A stretch of DNA of 64,000 nucleotides from NCBI RefSeq assembly GCF_002836505.1, contig NZ_PJBF01000043.1, positions 25,370-89,369 on the forward strand, written 5' to 3'. The notes beneath the pieces are model-generated. The model was given only the letters and a program-made list of their open reading frames with translations, made no database searches and was not told the DNA's origin. The DNA is from Psychrobacter sp. Choline-02u-9 (GTDB taxonomy: Bacteria > Pseudomonadota > Gammaproteobacteria > Pseudomonadales > Moraxellaceae). Positions 37,139 to 46,878 of this stretch are shown piece after piece (position 1 is the stretch's first letter; every line of letters starts with the position of its first letter). Position numbers and translations under genes: made by a program.

Positions 37139-38529
37139 CCCGCACGTTCCCTAATAGTCGTGAGACTGTCTTCAATTAACAACTGACCATCGACGTAGAC
37201 ATCACGTAATAGATTATCAGTTGGATCGCTCATCTCATTTTCTTTGACGGTTGTTAGCTGGCCGCTGTTGTCTTTTACCAGTGCCAATCGTCCTTTTTTC
37301 GAGCGCTTCGAGCGGCTGGTGACGGGATCTTTGTAAATATCCTTCCATGCGCCATCGATAGAGATAGCGCTAGATTTCATCGCCCAACTCATGGTGTCGC
37401 GGTTGACTTGCTGCAATAGACCACCGCCCATGCCAAATGTTACGTTTTCTGCGCTAAAGCCTGCTTTCATGATCACATCAATGATATTGCTCAAGCTTTG
37501 TGCACTGATACCATCCCCTTGGATAATCCGCACGTAATCGGGCAGTACTTTATAGCCCTTACTGTTTATAGTCGTACCGAATTTCACCGCTAGACGCTCT
37601 AAGGCTTCACGTACCACTTTGGTAGGCTCACCACTGTCTGGCCTGATGACGAGCGTACCACCCATGTTTTTGACGTCTTCTTTTAAGGTATCGCCCCAGA
37701 TATTATCAATCGCGTTCCATAAGTCATAGCTGTCAGAGACGACCGAAAACGCTTTGTCTGTGCCACCAAACTGTTCAATCATATTGGCAAATGCAGCGGT
37801 CTCTCCATCACGTCCCCATGCTGTCATCGTACTGTGCTCGGCCGCTGGGATAGAAAATGCAGGCATATCGTCGCCCATCTGATACCAACGACTGGCAGCG
37901 ACCAATGCCGTCATCGAATCAGTACCTGCAAAATTCACCAAGTGCGCTAAGCTACCGAGCGCGACGGATTCTTGGCTAGAAGCACCGCGCGAGCCAAAAT
38001 CATGCAGTCGAAAAGTGAGCGAATCGATATTGTCCGCTGACTTCTCTAAGGCTTTACGAATGATGCCTTTGCAATAATGAGAGACGCTAGCGACGGTGGA
38101 TGGATACCAAATAGCGCGTAGTAGGGCGGTCTCGATATAACTTGGCAGCCAATAAAACTCAGGGTCGGTATTGATAACCTGACAAACCACGTTAGATACG
38201 GGTACTATGCTGCCTTCGGCGACGGCCTCGATGCGTAGTGGCAAGTAGCCGTCATGTTTATCGACCAGATGCTCCCATCCTGCTCGGTTGAAAGTCAAAC
38301 CGTGCGCTTGAATGACCATTTCGGCTTCGTCGATATCTTGATGAGTGATGGGAGTGCTTAAGTATTCCTTGATAAAAGCTTGCAAGCCAAAGAACACCAC
38401 ATCGTAGTCGCCTTTGCGCGCTTCGACATAACTGGACAGATACTCACTACCGCTTGGGTACTGCACCCAATGTGAGGTTTTATAGCTGTCGCTATTTAAG
38501 ATTAAATTGTTCAAATTGCTGGTGTACAT
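37132..38529 (-). CDS. nadV: Nicotinamide phosphoribosyltransferase NadV
   Basis: A 465-residue enzyme that joins nicotinamide and PRPP to make NMN. The N-terminal NLILNSDSYKTSHWVQYPSGSEYLSSYVEAR matches the family start; LHDFGSRGASSQESVALGSLAHL contains the substrate-binding Asp and Arg, and AAEHSTMTAWG the catalytic His. The ATG at 38529 is preceded by GGAG; an ATG at 38628 would add 33 residues unlike the family. It acts directly before NadM, whose gene is just upstream on the same strand. Confidence 0.94.
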   Translation of the reverse strand: MYTSNLNNLILNSDSYKTSHWVQYPSGSEYLSSYVEARKGDYDVVFFGLQAFIKEYLSTPITHQDIDEAEMVIQAHGLTFNRAGWEHLVDKHDGYLPLRIEAVAEGSIVPVSNVVCQVINTDPEFYWLPSYIETALLRAIWYPSTVASVSHYCKGIIRKALEKSADNIDSLTFRLHDFGSRGASSQESVALGSLAHLVNFAGTDSMTALVAASRWYQMGDDMPAFSIPAAEHSTMTAWGRDGETAAFANMIEQFGGTDKAFSVVSDSYDLWNAIDNIWGDTLKEDVKNMGGTLVIRPDSGEPTKVVREALERLAVKFGTTINSKGYKVLPDYVRIIQGDGISAQSLSNIIDVIMKAGFSAENVTFGMGGGLLQQVNRDTMSWAMKSSAISIDGAWKDIYKDPVTSRSKRSKKGRLALVKDNSGQLTTVKENEMSDPTDNLLRDVYVDGQLLIEDSLTTIRERAGW

Positions 38530-38553
38530 CACAGAACTCCTCTGCGTTGAGAT

Positions 38554-38587
38554 GCCGCAGCTGCTTTTTTTTAATGACAGTTGCGGC
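38554..38587 (-). promoter_or_regulatory. Leader hairpin before nadV
   Basis: GCCGCAGCT (38554-38562) and AGTTGCGGC (38579-38587) pair over 9 bases with one wobble. On the minus strand the hairpin ends about 15 bases before the GGAG site of nadV. It could control translation or be a terminator remnant of nadM; the loop holds eight A. Confidence 0.4.
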
Positions 38588-38795
38588 GGTGGTGAGCCAT
38601 TACCGTCTATCGGTGCCGGCAGAAACAAGTAAGTAGAAAAAACAAGTCAGAATGCAAACTAAAAACGATAAGCAGTCATTATGAATAAGTGCACAGAATC
38701 AAACTTATAAAACCATACTTGGTCAATAAATTATATAAACTGTCGTGGATTTATAGCGTGAAAATCATGCACCGAAGCGTCAATTATCAATCACG

Positions 38796-39863
38796 CTATA
38801 AGCCAACCATTTTCGTGATAATCGCATAATGGTCTTCGAACATCATGGTGGCATCAAGCTCAGCAAGTGGTAACCAAAAAGCTTTGGCTGCATCGTCTCC
38901 ACCTTTTACTTTTGGCAAACCTTTAGGGTCATTTTTTAGCTGAAAATAAAATGCTTGAGTAATGGTGCGACCACGCGCTGAACGATAAGGATCGTCAAAG
39001 GTATGCTGACTGTGACAAGAACCGCGCAATACTGGCTCAGGAACTTTCAGACGAGTCTCCTCACGCAGCTCACGGATGCAAGCATCAAAAAGCGTCTCTT
39101 TGGGATTCAAAAAGCCTCCAGGCAATGCCCATAGACCACGCCCTGGCATGCTACGGCGCTCCACTAGCAAGATATGTCCCGATTGTACAATCAGTGCATC
39201 AGCAGTCATGAAAGTAGGCGGATAGGGCGCAGATTCCCACTGTCTTTTATATTTATCGATGAAATCCGCTTCTTCATGCAACTGTTGATACGCTTCTGTC
39301 TTTTTAAATTCGTTTAATACCTTGCGCGTTGACTCAGGTGTGCGCTCAGGCGTTGGAGTAGCGCCCATCAGATAGCTATCACGGATAGGAGTGGCTGATA
39401 AGTTATGATAGTTGGGCACTGAGACCGAGTCCCAATTGGGGAATAGCGATAGATAGTATGATGAGCTGTCTTTAGAGTGGCCAATCAAACCAATATTACC
39501 CTGCAAATCACCGGTGACAGACTTCACGCCTGCTTGCACATATTGTAGCCAACGGGTGTCATTGTAGAGGGCGTCATCTAAGCCAACACAGTGAATGCGT
39601 GCGGCTTCTTCTTCAGAGTAGGCGCCTTTGATCATTGCGGCACGCTCAGCGACGCTAAATGGATTGCGTAAGCTACGTGGCAAGTTGGCTGAGCCAATCA
39701 GCATAATTACTTCATCTGAGCGTTTTAGCGCCTCATCGATGACGGCTTTGTGGCCAGCATGAAACGGCTGAAAGCGTCCGATAAAGACCAGATAACGATA
39801 GTGCTTACTGCTTTTTTGATCTGGATTTTGCTTATCTGACTGTTGCTCTGATAATTCACTCAT
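38796..39863 (-). CDS. nadM: NMN adenylyltransferase fused to Nudix domain (NadM-Nudix)
   Basis: A 355-residue bifunctional protein. The N-terminal nucleotidyltransferase domain has GRFQPFHAGH (HxGH) and a later SATPIRDSYL motif and makes NAD from NMN and ATP. The C-terminal Nudix domain has the box GGFLNPKETLFDACIRELREET, probably an ADP-ribose pyrophosphatase. I chose the ATG at 39863, preceded by AGGAAA, over a TTG three codons upstream. With nadV it forms the nicotinamide salvage route. Confidence 0.94.
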   Translation of the reverse strand: MSELSEQQSDKQNPDQKSSKHYRYLVFIGRFQPFHAGHKAVIDEALKRSDEVIMLIGSANLPRSLRNPFSVAERAAMIKGAYSEEEAARIHCVGLDDALYNDTRWLQYVQAGVKSVTGDLQGNIGLIGHSKDSSSYYLSLFPNWDSVSVPNYHNLSATPIRDSYLMGATPTPERTPESTRKVLNEFKKTEAYQQLHEEADFIDKYKRQWESAPYPPTFMTADALIVQSGHILLVERRSMPGRGLWALPGGFLNPKETLFDACIRELREETRLKVPEPVLRGSCHSQHTFDDPYRSARGRTITQAFYFQLKNDPKGLPKVKGGDDAAKAFWLPLAELDATMMFEDHYAIITKMVGL

Positions 39864-40002
39864 AGACGCCAATTTCCTACGACTTATTTTTATTGATTAA
39901 AAATTAATGATGCTAATACTGACACAGCCCATGACTTTCTGACAAGTATAAAGATGTTTAGGGGTGTGTCATTATCGAAATCATCCAAACGAAATCTCTA
40001 CT

Positions 40003-40992
40003 TTAACTGGCATACTTCTCTATCCATGCCGTCACCGTTGGCCAAATCTCTGTGGCAGCATTGCGACTGATCATGATGCGACTGTGCGTATAGTCATCTA
40101 AATCGCCGTTACTGAGCGAGTACTCTCGAAAGATATTAGTTGAATTATCAAAGCTATCAAAAAACAAACGACAGCCACGAGTAGGGGATATGAAAGTATC
40201 GCCTTTCGCACTGATAGAATAAACAGGAATGGTAATCTGTGGCATATGATGACGATAGTCGATAAAGTCATCGCCAGTACTTTTCTGCTGATTAATGCTT
40301 TCGTTCACTTCGTCTATATTCGCTCTACCTTTACCAAAATAAGCCTTTTTTAAAAAGCTACTTTTAAAGTTTCTACGCAAATTCCAATCGTACCATTGGG
40401 TCATCGTATAGTAACTTTCGTTAAAAGGGCCTACCTTGAACTGCTTAGCGGGTATAAAGCCGACCAACCGAGTGACTATCTTGGCCGTAAGGATTTTCGC
40501 GTAGCTGGTCGAGTCCTTTACTGCGCCAAAAGCTTGGCAGGCAAACATACTGATGCTATTGACCTTATCGATATAGCTTGGGTTTTGGACAAGAAACATG
40601 GTCAAACCAACACCGCCACCACTATGAGTAACGCAGTGCAGGTTATCGATCTTTAATTCTTCAAAGAAATAACGAAAAGTCGCTTCATAGTCGTAAGTGG
40701 CGACGGTCTCAAAGTTGAATTTTTCTTTCGGTAGCGAGCTATCACCATGCCTGCGCCATTCCATGATGTAGCAGTGATGACCAAGCCCTGCAAAATATTC
40801 AGCGATTTTGAGGCAAGTTTGCTTGTCAGAAAACGTACCATGCGTCAAAAATATGTTTTGCGGTGTGATGTCAGGCAGGCTGTTTTCTGACGTGTTAGCT
40901 ATCGTATCTTCTTCTGAATTATCAACTACTTTCCAAACGGCAATTTTCTCATCGTCCTTGGTAGTTACTAGGTGCAACGTCCGTGTCATCAT
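40003..40992 (-). CDS. Alpha/beta hydrolase
   Basis: A 329-residue hydrolase-fold protein: FLTHGTFSDKQTC (oxyanion region), nucleophile elbow CVTHSGGGVG (Ser near residue 121), acidic residue in ISAKGDTFISP, and a C-terminal DDYTHSRIM with the likely His. The LPKEKFNF..YDYEATFRYFFEEL pattern resembles hydrolases linked to polyhydroxyalkanoate or lipid metabolism, but this cannot be settled. Three 16-base direct repeats lie just upstream of its start. Confidence 0.8.
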   Translation of the reverse strand: MMTRTLHLVTTKDDEKIAVWKVVDNSEEDTIANTSENSLPDITPQNIFLTHGTFSDKQTCLKIAEYFAGLGHHCYIMEWRRHGDSSLPKEKFNFETVATYDYEATFRYFFEELKIDNLHCVTHSGGGVGLTMFLVQNPSYIDKVNSISMFACQAFGAVKDSTSYAKILTAKIVTRLVGFIPAKQFKVGPFNESYYTMTQWYDWNLRRNFKSSFLKKAYFGKGRANIDEVNESINQQKSTGDDFIDYRHHMPQITIPVYSISAKGDTFISPTRGCRLFFDSFDNSTNIFREYSLSNGDLDDYTHSRIMISRNAATEIWPTVTAWIEKYAS

Positions 40993-41574
40993 AAAATGAT
41001 CCTATCCAAAAAATACGTAATCTTTATACAAGTCGATATTTATACAAGCTGATATTTATACAAGACAATTAAAAGCTACCATGCTCATAACGCTACTGCG
41101 CACAATCATTCAAATTAACAATACTACGTCAAAACCAGATGACTTGCTCGGACTAGATGTGAACGGTATGACATATCGAAAACGCTAAGTGCGCTTGATA
41201 AATGGTACCGCTGTCTTTATATAGAGAATAACTTGGCAGCCTACACAATCATCAGTGTGTTTATCTGTCATGGTTTACATATTGAGTTACTTTGCCACCT
41301 GTTAGCATCATTAAAAAAACCAATGACGACCATTTACAATAGCCGCGGTTCAATTCACAGTAGCGTGGTCGGAATTGATGCTTGATTCAGGTATAATGAC
41401 TGCTATAGACGGATTAAACTTTATACTCATGTCGGCCAATGTCATACAATAATAAATACCAATCATTGCCAGTCTGCATGCCTTATATAAATCGTAAACA
41501 TTTTAAAAATCCAAATTCACGACACAGTAGCCATAATAGATATAGCGTTTGTGTCATAACGCATAGGAAACATT
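40993..41574. other. Divergent intergenic region with 16-base direct repeats
   Basis: 582 bases between the hydrolase (minus) and nfuA (plus). Direct repeats at 41023-41064 are listed separately. A TATAAT hexamer at 41392-41397 may be a -10 box for nfuA, but no matching -35 is clear. No other gene or RNA was recognised. Confidence 0.5.
41023..41064. repeat. Three direct repeats, 16-base period
   Basis: TTTATACAAG occurs at 41023-41032, 41039-41048 and 41055-41064, with spacer cores TCGATA and CTGATA. They begin 31 bases upstream of the hydrolase start codon. Regular iteron-like spacing suggests a regulator-binding array. Confidence 0.75.
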
Positions 41575-42258
41575 ATGAGTGAGCAAAACCAAGCTGATAA
41601 CCAACTAGACCAAACTGCTGGCTATGAATCAGCTCTAGATACCGAGCAAGTCGAAGCGAAAAGCAACATCACTATCACTGAGTCAGCTCAGGGCTACTTG
41701 GCAGATTTGTTATCTAAGCAAGATACCGATGGTATCGGTGTGCGTATTTTCGTTGAGCATCCTGGTACGCCGCGTGCAGAGTGCTGCATGGCTTATAACC
41801 AGCCGGGCGAAGAAGACAGCGCTGACTTGCGTTTTACGTATGAAAACTTCTCTGCCTTTATTGAAGCAGCGTCAGTACCTTATCTAGAAGACGCGGTCAT
41901 CGATTATAATAAAGACCGTTTCGGTGGTCAGCTGACTTTCCGCGCGCCAAACTCTAAAGTACCTAAAGTAGGCGCTGATGCCAGTGTCGAAGAGCGCATC
42001 AACTATGTATTGCAGTCAGAGATTAACCCTGGCTTGGCAGCACATGGCGGTGACGTACAGTTGCTTGAACTGATTGATGAAGAAGGCATTGGTCTAACCG
42101 CTGTATTGAAATTTGGCGGTGGTTGCCAAGGGTGTTCAGCGGTTGATATGACTTTACGTCAAGGCGTTGAAGTACAGCTGAAACAGCAAATTCCAGAATT
42201 AACCCAAGTGGTTGACGAGACTGATCATACTCGTACAGAGAATGCTTACTATAAATAA
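41575..42258 (+). CDS. nfuA: Fe-S biogenesis protein NfuA
   Basis: A 227-residue carrier that passes [4Fe-4S] clusters to target enzymes. The N-terminal A-type-like domain ([15 protein letters not shown]; its Cys pair is not complete, as is normal for NfuA) is followed by the Nfu domain with [17 protein letters not shown] and the cluster-binding [14 protein letters not shown] (CxxC). An N-terminal polar extension of about 28 residues is present. Monocistronic with a terminator. Confidence 0.96.
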   Translation: MSEQNQADNQLDQTAGYESALDTEQVEAKSNITITESAQGYLADLLSKQDTDGIGVRIFVEHPGTPRAECCMAYNQPGEEDSADLRFTYENFSAFIEAASVPYLEDAVIDYNKDRFGGQLTFRAPNSKVPKVGADASVEERINYVLQSEINPGLAAHGGDVQLLELIDEEGIGLTAVLKFGGGCQGCSAVDMTLRQGVEVQLKQQIPELTQVVDETDHTRTENAYYK

Positions 42259-42390
42259 AATGAAAAATAGTTAAAAGCAATTGGCTGCTATAAAGGTGGC
42301 CATATCTCTAGTATAGATATGCCTGTTTGGTTTGCTGCTTATGAATATTTGTCATGAAGAGATGAGTATTTTGCTATTCTTTTAATAAAG

Positions 42391-42421
42391 AAGCTGAGTT
42401 ATGATGAACTCAGCTTTTTTT
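42391..42421 (+). terminator. nfuA terminator
   Basis: AAGCTGAGTT (42391-42400), loop ATGATG, AACTCAGCTT (42407-42416), then T-run. Confidence 0.93.
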
Positions 42422-42512
42422 ATTGCTATGATTTAGCAGACAGTTTTCTAAGGTGGTTTTCGAGCGATACGTCGTCAATAAATCATCTTTTATCAAAATA
42501 AAGGAATGTACT

Positions 42513-43835
42513 ATGAGTGATGGATCAGCAGACCAGCAGACAGCCCAGCAACCAGAAACCCCTCAACGTCTTGAGACCTTAGCGATTCATGCCGGCTATA
42601 GTGTAGAGCCAACGACCAAAGCAGTCGCCGTGCCTATTTATCATACCAGTTCATATGCCTTTGATAATACTCAGCATGGTGCAGATCTGTTTGATTTAAA
42701 AGTCGCAGGCAACATCTATACTCGTATCATGAATCCGACCAACGCGGTGCTAGAAGAGCGTGTGGCTGCGTTAGAAGGCGGCATCGGTGCGCTTGCCGTA
42801 GCCTCTGGTATGGCTGCCATTACTTATGCGATTCAGACTATTTGTGAAGCAGGCGACAATATCGTCGCTGTATCAACGCTATATGGCGGTACTTATAATT
42901 TATTTGCCCATGCTTTGCCGCGTCAAGGTATCGAAGTGCGCTTCTTCGATCATAAAGACCCTGAAGCCATTCGTGATCTAATCGATGACAAGACCAAAAT
43001 GGTGTTTGCAGAGAGTATCGGTAACCCACTCGGTAATATCGTGGATATTCAAGCGCTCAGTGATGTCGCCCATGAATACGGTGTACCTGTCGTGATTGAT
43101 AATACGGTGGCGACGCCAGCGATATGTCGTCCGTTTGAGTTTGGTGCAGATATCGTGATTCACTCATTGACCAAGTACATGAGTGGAACAGGTACATCAA
43201 TTGGTGGTGCGATTGTCGATAGTGGCAAGTTTGCTTGGGGCGATTATCCTGAGCGTTTCCCACTGTTGAACACACCAGATCATAGTTACCACGGTGTGAA
43301 CTTCGTCAAAGACGTAGGCGCGCCAGCCTTTATCGCTCGTGCCCGCGTTGCGCCATTACGTAATACTGGCGCAGCACTTAGCCCGCTAAATGCCTTTGGT
43401 ATCTTACAAGGTATGGAGACGCTAAGTCTACGTATGGAGCGTCATGTGCAAAACGCACAAGCCGTCGCAGAATATCTGCGTGACCATGATAAAGTTGCTT
43501 GGGTTAAATACGCAGGTCTGTCTGACCATCCTGAGCACGAGCTTGCCAAAAAATACATGAAAGGCACGCCTTCTGCCATTTTGACCTTTGGGGTGAAAGG
43601 TGGACTAGAAGCTGGTGCGCGCTTTATCGATGCGCTGCAACTGATAACTCGTTTGGTAAACATCGGTGATGCGAAATCACTAGCCTGTCATCCAGCGACG
43701 ACGACCCATCGTCAGTTAAATGAGCAAGAGCTAGAAAATGCAGGCGTTAGTACTGATATGGTACGACTATCGATTGGTATCGAACATATCGAAGACATTA
43801 AAGCCGATCTCGCGCAAGCATTAGCTTCTGCTTAA
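42513..43835 (+). CDS. metY: O-acetylhomoserine sulfhydrylase (MetY)
   Basis: A 440-residue PLP enzyme that makes homocysteine from O-acetylhomoserine and sulfide. The family start LETLAIHAGY, the YTRIMNPTNAVLEERVAALEGG block, ASGMAA, and the PLP-lysine in HSLTKYMSGTG are present; the C-terminal LVNIGDAKSLACHPATTTHRQL is typical of this subgroup. I start at 42513, preceded by AAAGGAA; an upstream ATG at 42453 adds 20 unlikely residues. Confidence 0.94.
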   Translation: MSDGSADQQTAQQPETPQRLETLAIHAGYSVEPTTKAVAVPIYHTSSYAFDNTQHGADLFDLKVAGNIYTRIMNPTNAVLEERVAALEGGIGALAVASGMAAITYAIQTICEAGDNIVAVSTLYGGTYNLFAHALPRQGIEVRFFDHKDPEAIRDLIDDKTKMVFAESIGNPLGNIVDIQALSDVAHEYGVPVVIDNTVATPAICRPFEFGADIVIHSLTKYMSGTGTSIGGAIVDSGKFAWGDYPERFPLLNTPDHSYHGVNFVKDVGAPAFIARARVAPLRNTGAALSPLNAFGILQGMETLSLRMERHVQNAQAVAEYLRDHDKVAWVKYAGLSDHPEHELAKKYMKGTPSAILTFGVKGGLEAGARFIDALQLITRLVNIGDAKSLACHPATTTHRQLNEQELENAGVSTDMVRLSIGIEHIEDIKADLAQALASA

Positions 43836-43890
43836 CAACAAGCGCTTATTAAGTTGAGCAAACTGTTTGAACAAGTCTGAATGATATAAA

Positions 43891-43925
43891 AAAAGCCCAT
43901 ATCGATTTGATATGGGCTTTTTGTT
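43891..43925. terminator. Terminator between metY and the kinase gene
   Basis: AAAAGCCCATATC (43891-43903), loop GATTT, GATATGGGCTTTT (43909-43921), flanked by A and T runs; works for both convergent genes. Confidence 0.94.
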
Positions 43926-43951
43926 TTGCGTCCAACAGATGTGTTTAACAA

Positions 43952-44971
43952 TTAAGAAGACAGTACACGCTGCGCGATATCTCGATAATCCTGCGAAGCA
44001 AGACGCGGTCCAAACTGCTGAATAACTTGTGCTGATATTTCGCTAGCAAGACGACCACATTCTGGCAGACTATACTGCTGCGATAGTGCATATAAGAAAG
44101 CACCAGCGTAGTTATCGCCTGCACCGTTGGTATCGATGACGTTGGCCACTGCTGGCGTTGCAACGTCATAGACTTCAACTTCTGCCTCGTCATTAGGCTG
44201 GTGGGCGATTACCGCACCATTGGCACCATCAGTGACGACGGCAATTTGGCAATATTCAAGCAGGGCACGCGCCGCTGCTTTGACTTGTTTTTTATCAGTG
44301 AATAGCTTGGCTTCTTCGCTATTACAGAATATCACTGCGACTTTGTTGCCGAGCATATTAAGCAAACCATCTTTGGCAAATTTTACTACCGCAGGGTCAG
44401 CAAAGCTCACTGCAATTTTTGCATTATGGATACCGGCTTGTTGACGTAATTGAGTCATTGCTGGTTGGATGCTCTCAGACATCGCTAGATAGCCTTCGAT
44501 ATATAGCCAATCTGCTTGAGTCAATGCGTCAAAATCAATATTGTCAGCGGCAATCTCACTTGAAGTACCAAGATAGGTCTGCATGGTACGCTCGCCATCT
44601 TCGGTAACGGCAACCACACATGAGCCGGTCACGCCGTCTGCATGAATAGATTTGTCTGAGGTCGCGACACCTGCTTCGTGCAAGTCTCTGAGATAAAACG
44701 CCCCTTGATCATCATCACCAACGCGGCAAGCATAAAAAGGCTTACCGCCTAAGCTTGCAAAGGTAAACATAGTATTGGCTGCTGATCCACCGCCTGCTTG
44801 TTTTGATGGCTCAATCTCAGCCAGTTTAAAATAAGCCAGTAGTTGCTGCTGCTCTTCAATACCAGCCAACGTCATATTACCTTTGGTCAGCTCGGTCTCT
44901 TCTAGTGCCGCATCTGATAGCACATACTCGTGATCAACCAACGCATTACCTATTGCCATTACGTCGTACAT
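43952..44971 (-). CDS. PfkB-family sugar/nucleoside kinase, adenosine-kinase-like
   Basis: A 339-residue ribokinase-fold enzyme. The N-terminal DVMAIGNALVDHEYVL, the GGGSAANTMFTFASLGG motif (PfkB signature 1), and the catalytic DTNGAGDNYAGAFLYALS (signature 2, catalytic Asp) are intact. The overall type matches bacterial adenosine kinase, but other nucleosides or sugars are possible. GGAG precedes the ATG. It lies downstream of rsmI? No: rsmI is the next gene upstream, on the same strand, 54 bases away, so both may share a transcript. Confidence 0.87.
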   Translation of the reverse strand: MYDVMAIGNALVDHEYVLSDAALEETELTKGNMTLAGIEEQQQLLAYFKLAEIEPSKQAGGGSAANTMFTFASLGGKPFYACRVGDDDQGAFYLRDLHEAGVATSDKSIHADGVTGSCVVAVTEDGERTMQTYLGTSSEIAADNIDFDALTQADWLYIEGYLAMSESIQPAMTQLRQQAGIHNAKIAVSFADPAVVKFAKDGLLNMLGNKVAVIFCNSEEAKLFTDKKQVKAAARALLEYCQIAVVTDGANGAVIAHQPNDEAEVEVYDVATPAVANVIDTNGAGDNYAGAFLYALSQQYSLPECGRLASEISAQVIQQFGPRLASQDYRDIAQRVLSS

Positions 44972-45025
44972 TGCTTACTTCTCCTCAATTTACTTATAAA
45001 CGGTTGTCTTTCTTATTGTTGAAAA

Positions 45026-45982
45026 CTAGTCTGCTTGTAACTCTAGTAGACGCTGATAAAGCGCATTTTTCTTCACGCCAGTGATATCAGAGGCCAGTGC
45101 GGCTGCTTTTTTGACTGACAAATCCTCTAGCAAACGCTGTAGCAATTTATCATGCGTACTGATATCGTCAGTATCTTTTGCCACACCGACGCCAGCGACG
45201 ACCACGACTATCTCGCCGCGTTGCTGATTGTCATCTGCTTTGACAAACTCAACCAACTCGCCAAGGATGCTCTTGTGTACCGTTTCAAACGTCTTGGTCA
45301 ATTCACGGCAGAAAGTCACCGCGCGGTCTGCACCAAATATCGTTGCCATGTCTTCTAGACTAGCTACGATGCGATGCGGCGCTTCATAAAAGATTAAAGT
45401 TTCGGTACGTGCGATTAGATCGCTCAGCTGTTTTTGACGACCATGCGTTTTGGCTGGCAAGAACCCAATAAAGCTAAATCGATCAGATGGTAACCCTGCT
45501 ACTGATAGTGCGCCAATTGCAGCAGAAGCCCCAACGATAGGTGATACGGTCACGCCAGCTTCATGCGCGGCTTGTACCAGTTGATAGCCTGGATCGCTGA
45601 CTAGAGGTGTACCAGCATCACTAATCAAGGCAACTGAATAACCTTGCTCAATCATTTCAATAATTTTGGGCGTTTGAATGGCGCTATTGTGTTCGTGATA
45701 GGCCCATAGCTTATTGTGGCCTTTTTGCTTTGTAGTCGTGTCATCATTTTCGATACTGCTTTTGGCAGGACGAGTCTCTGAGTCTTTTGTCTCGTCACCT
45801 TTACTGCCTTTGGTATCGATGCCAAAATGCGACAGTAGCTTACCTGAGGTGCGGGTGTCTTCGCAGGCAATAATGGCGACCTGCTTTAAGACATCAATTG
45901 CATGCGTTGTCATGTCGGACATATTGCCAATCGGCGTGGCAACGATATAGAGACAAGCTGGCATCGCAGTAGGGGTAGACAT
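45026..45982 (-). CDS. rsmI: 16S rRNA 2'-O-ribose C1402 methyltransferase RsmI
   Basis: A 318-residue SAM-dependent methyltransferase of the tetrapyrrole-methylase fold. The start LYIVATPIGNMSDMT, ACEDTRTSGKLLSHFGI, ISDAGTPLVSDPGYQLV, GASAAIGALSVAGLPSDRFSFIGFLP and the FYEAPHRI motif are complete. Residues about 57-90 are a Lys/Asp/Thr-rich insertion not found in E. coli RsmI (286 residues). It is divergent from yraN, the same pairing as in E. coli. Confidence 0.95.
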   Translation of the reverse strand: MSTPTAMPACLYIVATPIGNMSDMTTHAIDVLKQVAIIACEDTRTSGKLLSHFGIDTKGSKGDETKDSETRPAKSSIENDDTTTKQKGHNKLWAYHEHNSAIQTPKIIEMIEQGYSVALISDAGTPLVSDPGYQLVQAAHEAGVTVSPIVGASAAIGALSVAGLPSDRFSFIGFLPAKTHGRQKQLSDLIARTETLIFYEAPHRIVASLEDMATIFGADRAVTFCRELTKTFETVHKSILGELVEFVKADDNQQRGEIVVVVAGVGVAKDTDDISTHDKLLQRLLEDLSVKKAAALASDITGVKKNALYQRLLELQAD

Positions 45983-46125
45983 GAAAACCTCGAGTCGTTA
46001 AAAAGACATTAAAAAATAATAGTGCGCTAGTATGTACAGTCGTTATCTATGGTTTTTCAGTCAAATAATGAGTGAAGAAATCGATAGATTGTGAGAGTAG
46101 AACGCGCAGAAGTGGCTAGTTTAGC

Positions 46126-46611
46126 ATGTTGTGCTATGATAATTCTCAAATGTTAATCAGACCAATTCACCTTATGCCGAACCATAAGCCTTTAATCTTA
46201 ACCTCACCAAAACAGCGCCAAGGTAGTCGGTTTGAGCAGCAGGCGTGTGAGTATTTACAAACGCAAGGGTTGAGGCTAGTCGTGCAAAATTGGCAAAAGC
46301 CAAAAGTAGGTGAGTTGGATCTGGTCATGATTGAGACAGGTTTAGCATGGTCAACACTAGTATTTATTGAAGTTCGCCAGCGCAAGTCCTCGAATTATGG
46401 CGATGCAGCACTCAGTGTGACAGCCAGCAAACAGCGCAAAGTTATTAAGACAGCGCAGTCCTTTTTGCAGCAGTATCCTGAGTATGCTCATTATGACTGC
46501 CGGTTTGATGTTATTGCTTACAATACGATGAGTAAGTTAAATTCAAGAAATGAGGAGTTAGACCATCAACCAGAATGGATTCAAAATGCTTTTATAGCCA
46601 GTGCATGGTAA
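46126..46611 (+). CDS. yraN: UPF0102 family protein YraN
   Basis: A 161-residue (or shorter) endonuclease-fold protein of unknown role. Family marks are RFEQQACEYLQTQGLRLVVQNW, then KVGELDLVMIE (GEID-like motif, here GELD), FIEVRQRKSSNYGDAALSV and CRFDVIAY. The start is uncertain: ATGs at 46126, 46150 and 46174 are in frame and none has a good ribosome site. Confidence 0.87.
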   Translation: MLCYDNSQMLIRPIHLMPNHKPLILTSPKQRQGSRFEQQACEYLQTQGLRLVVQNWQKPKVGELDLVMIETGLAWSTLVFIEVRQRKSSNYGDAALSVTASKQRKVIKTAQSFLQQYPEYAHYDCRFDVIAYNTMSKLNSRNEELDHQPEWIQNAFIASAW

Positions 46612-46878
46612 TAGAGTAAATAAGATAGATGCTGCCAAGTGAAGCATTTAACCACATCTGACAAGTAAGGTTCGTTACTAAAAAGCTAACCGCTGATGAC
46701 CAAAATTAAGTAAAGTAGCGGTTATAGTCAACTTTTTATAAATCAGATACAGTATTAGCTTACAGCTAAGTTTAGCTCATCACTACTAGAGCGTGTTTTC
46801 TCCAAAATAAAAACACGGCCTAGATTAAGATTTGCTCAATTTATAAAATTGTCACAACCATGTTCTAAGAGGTAAATA

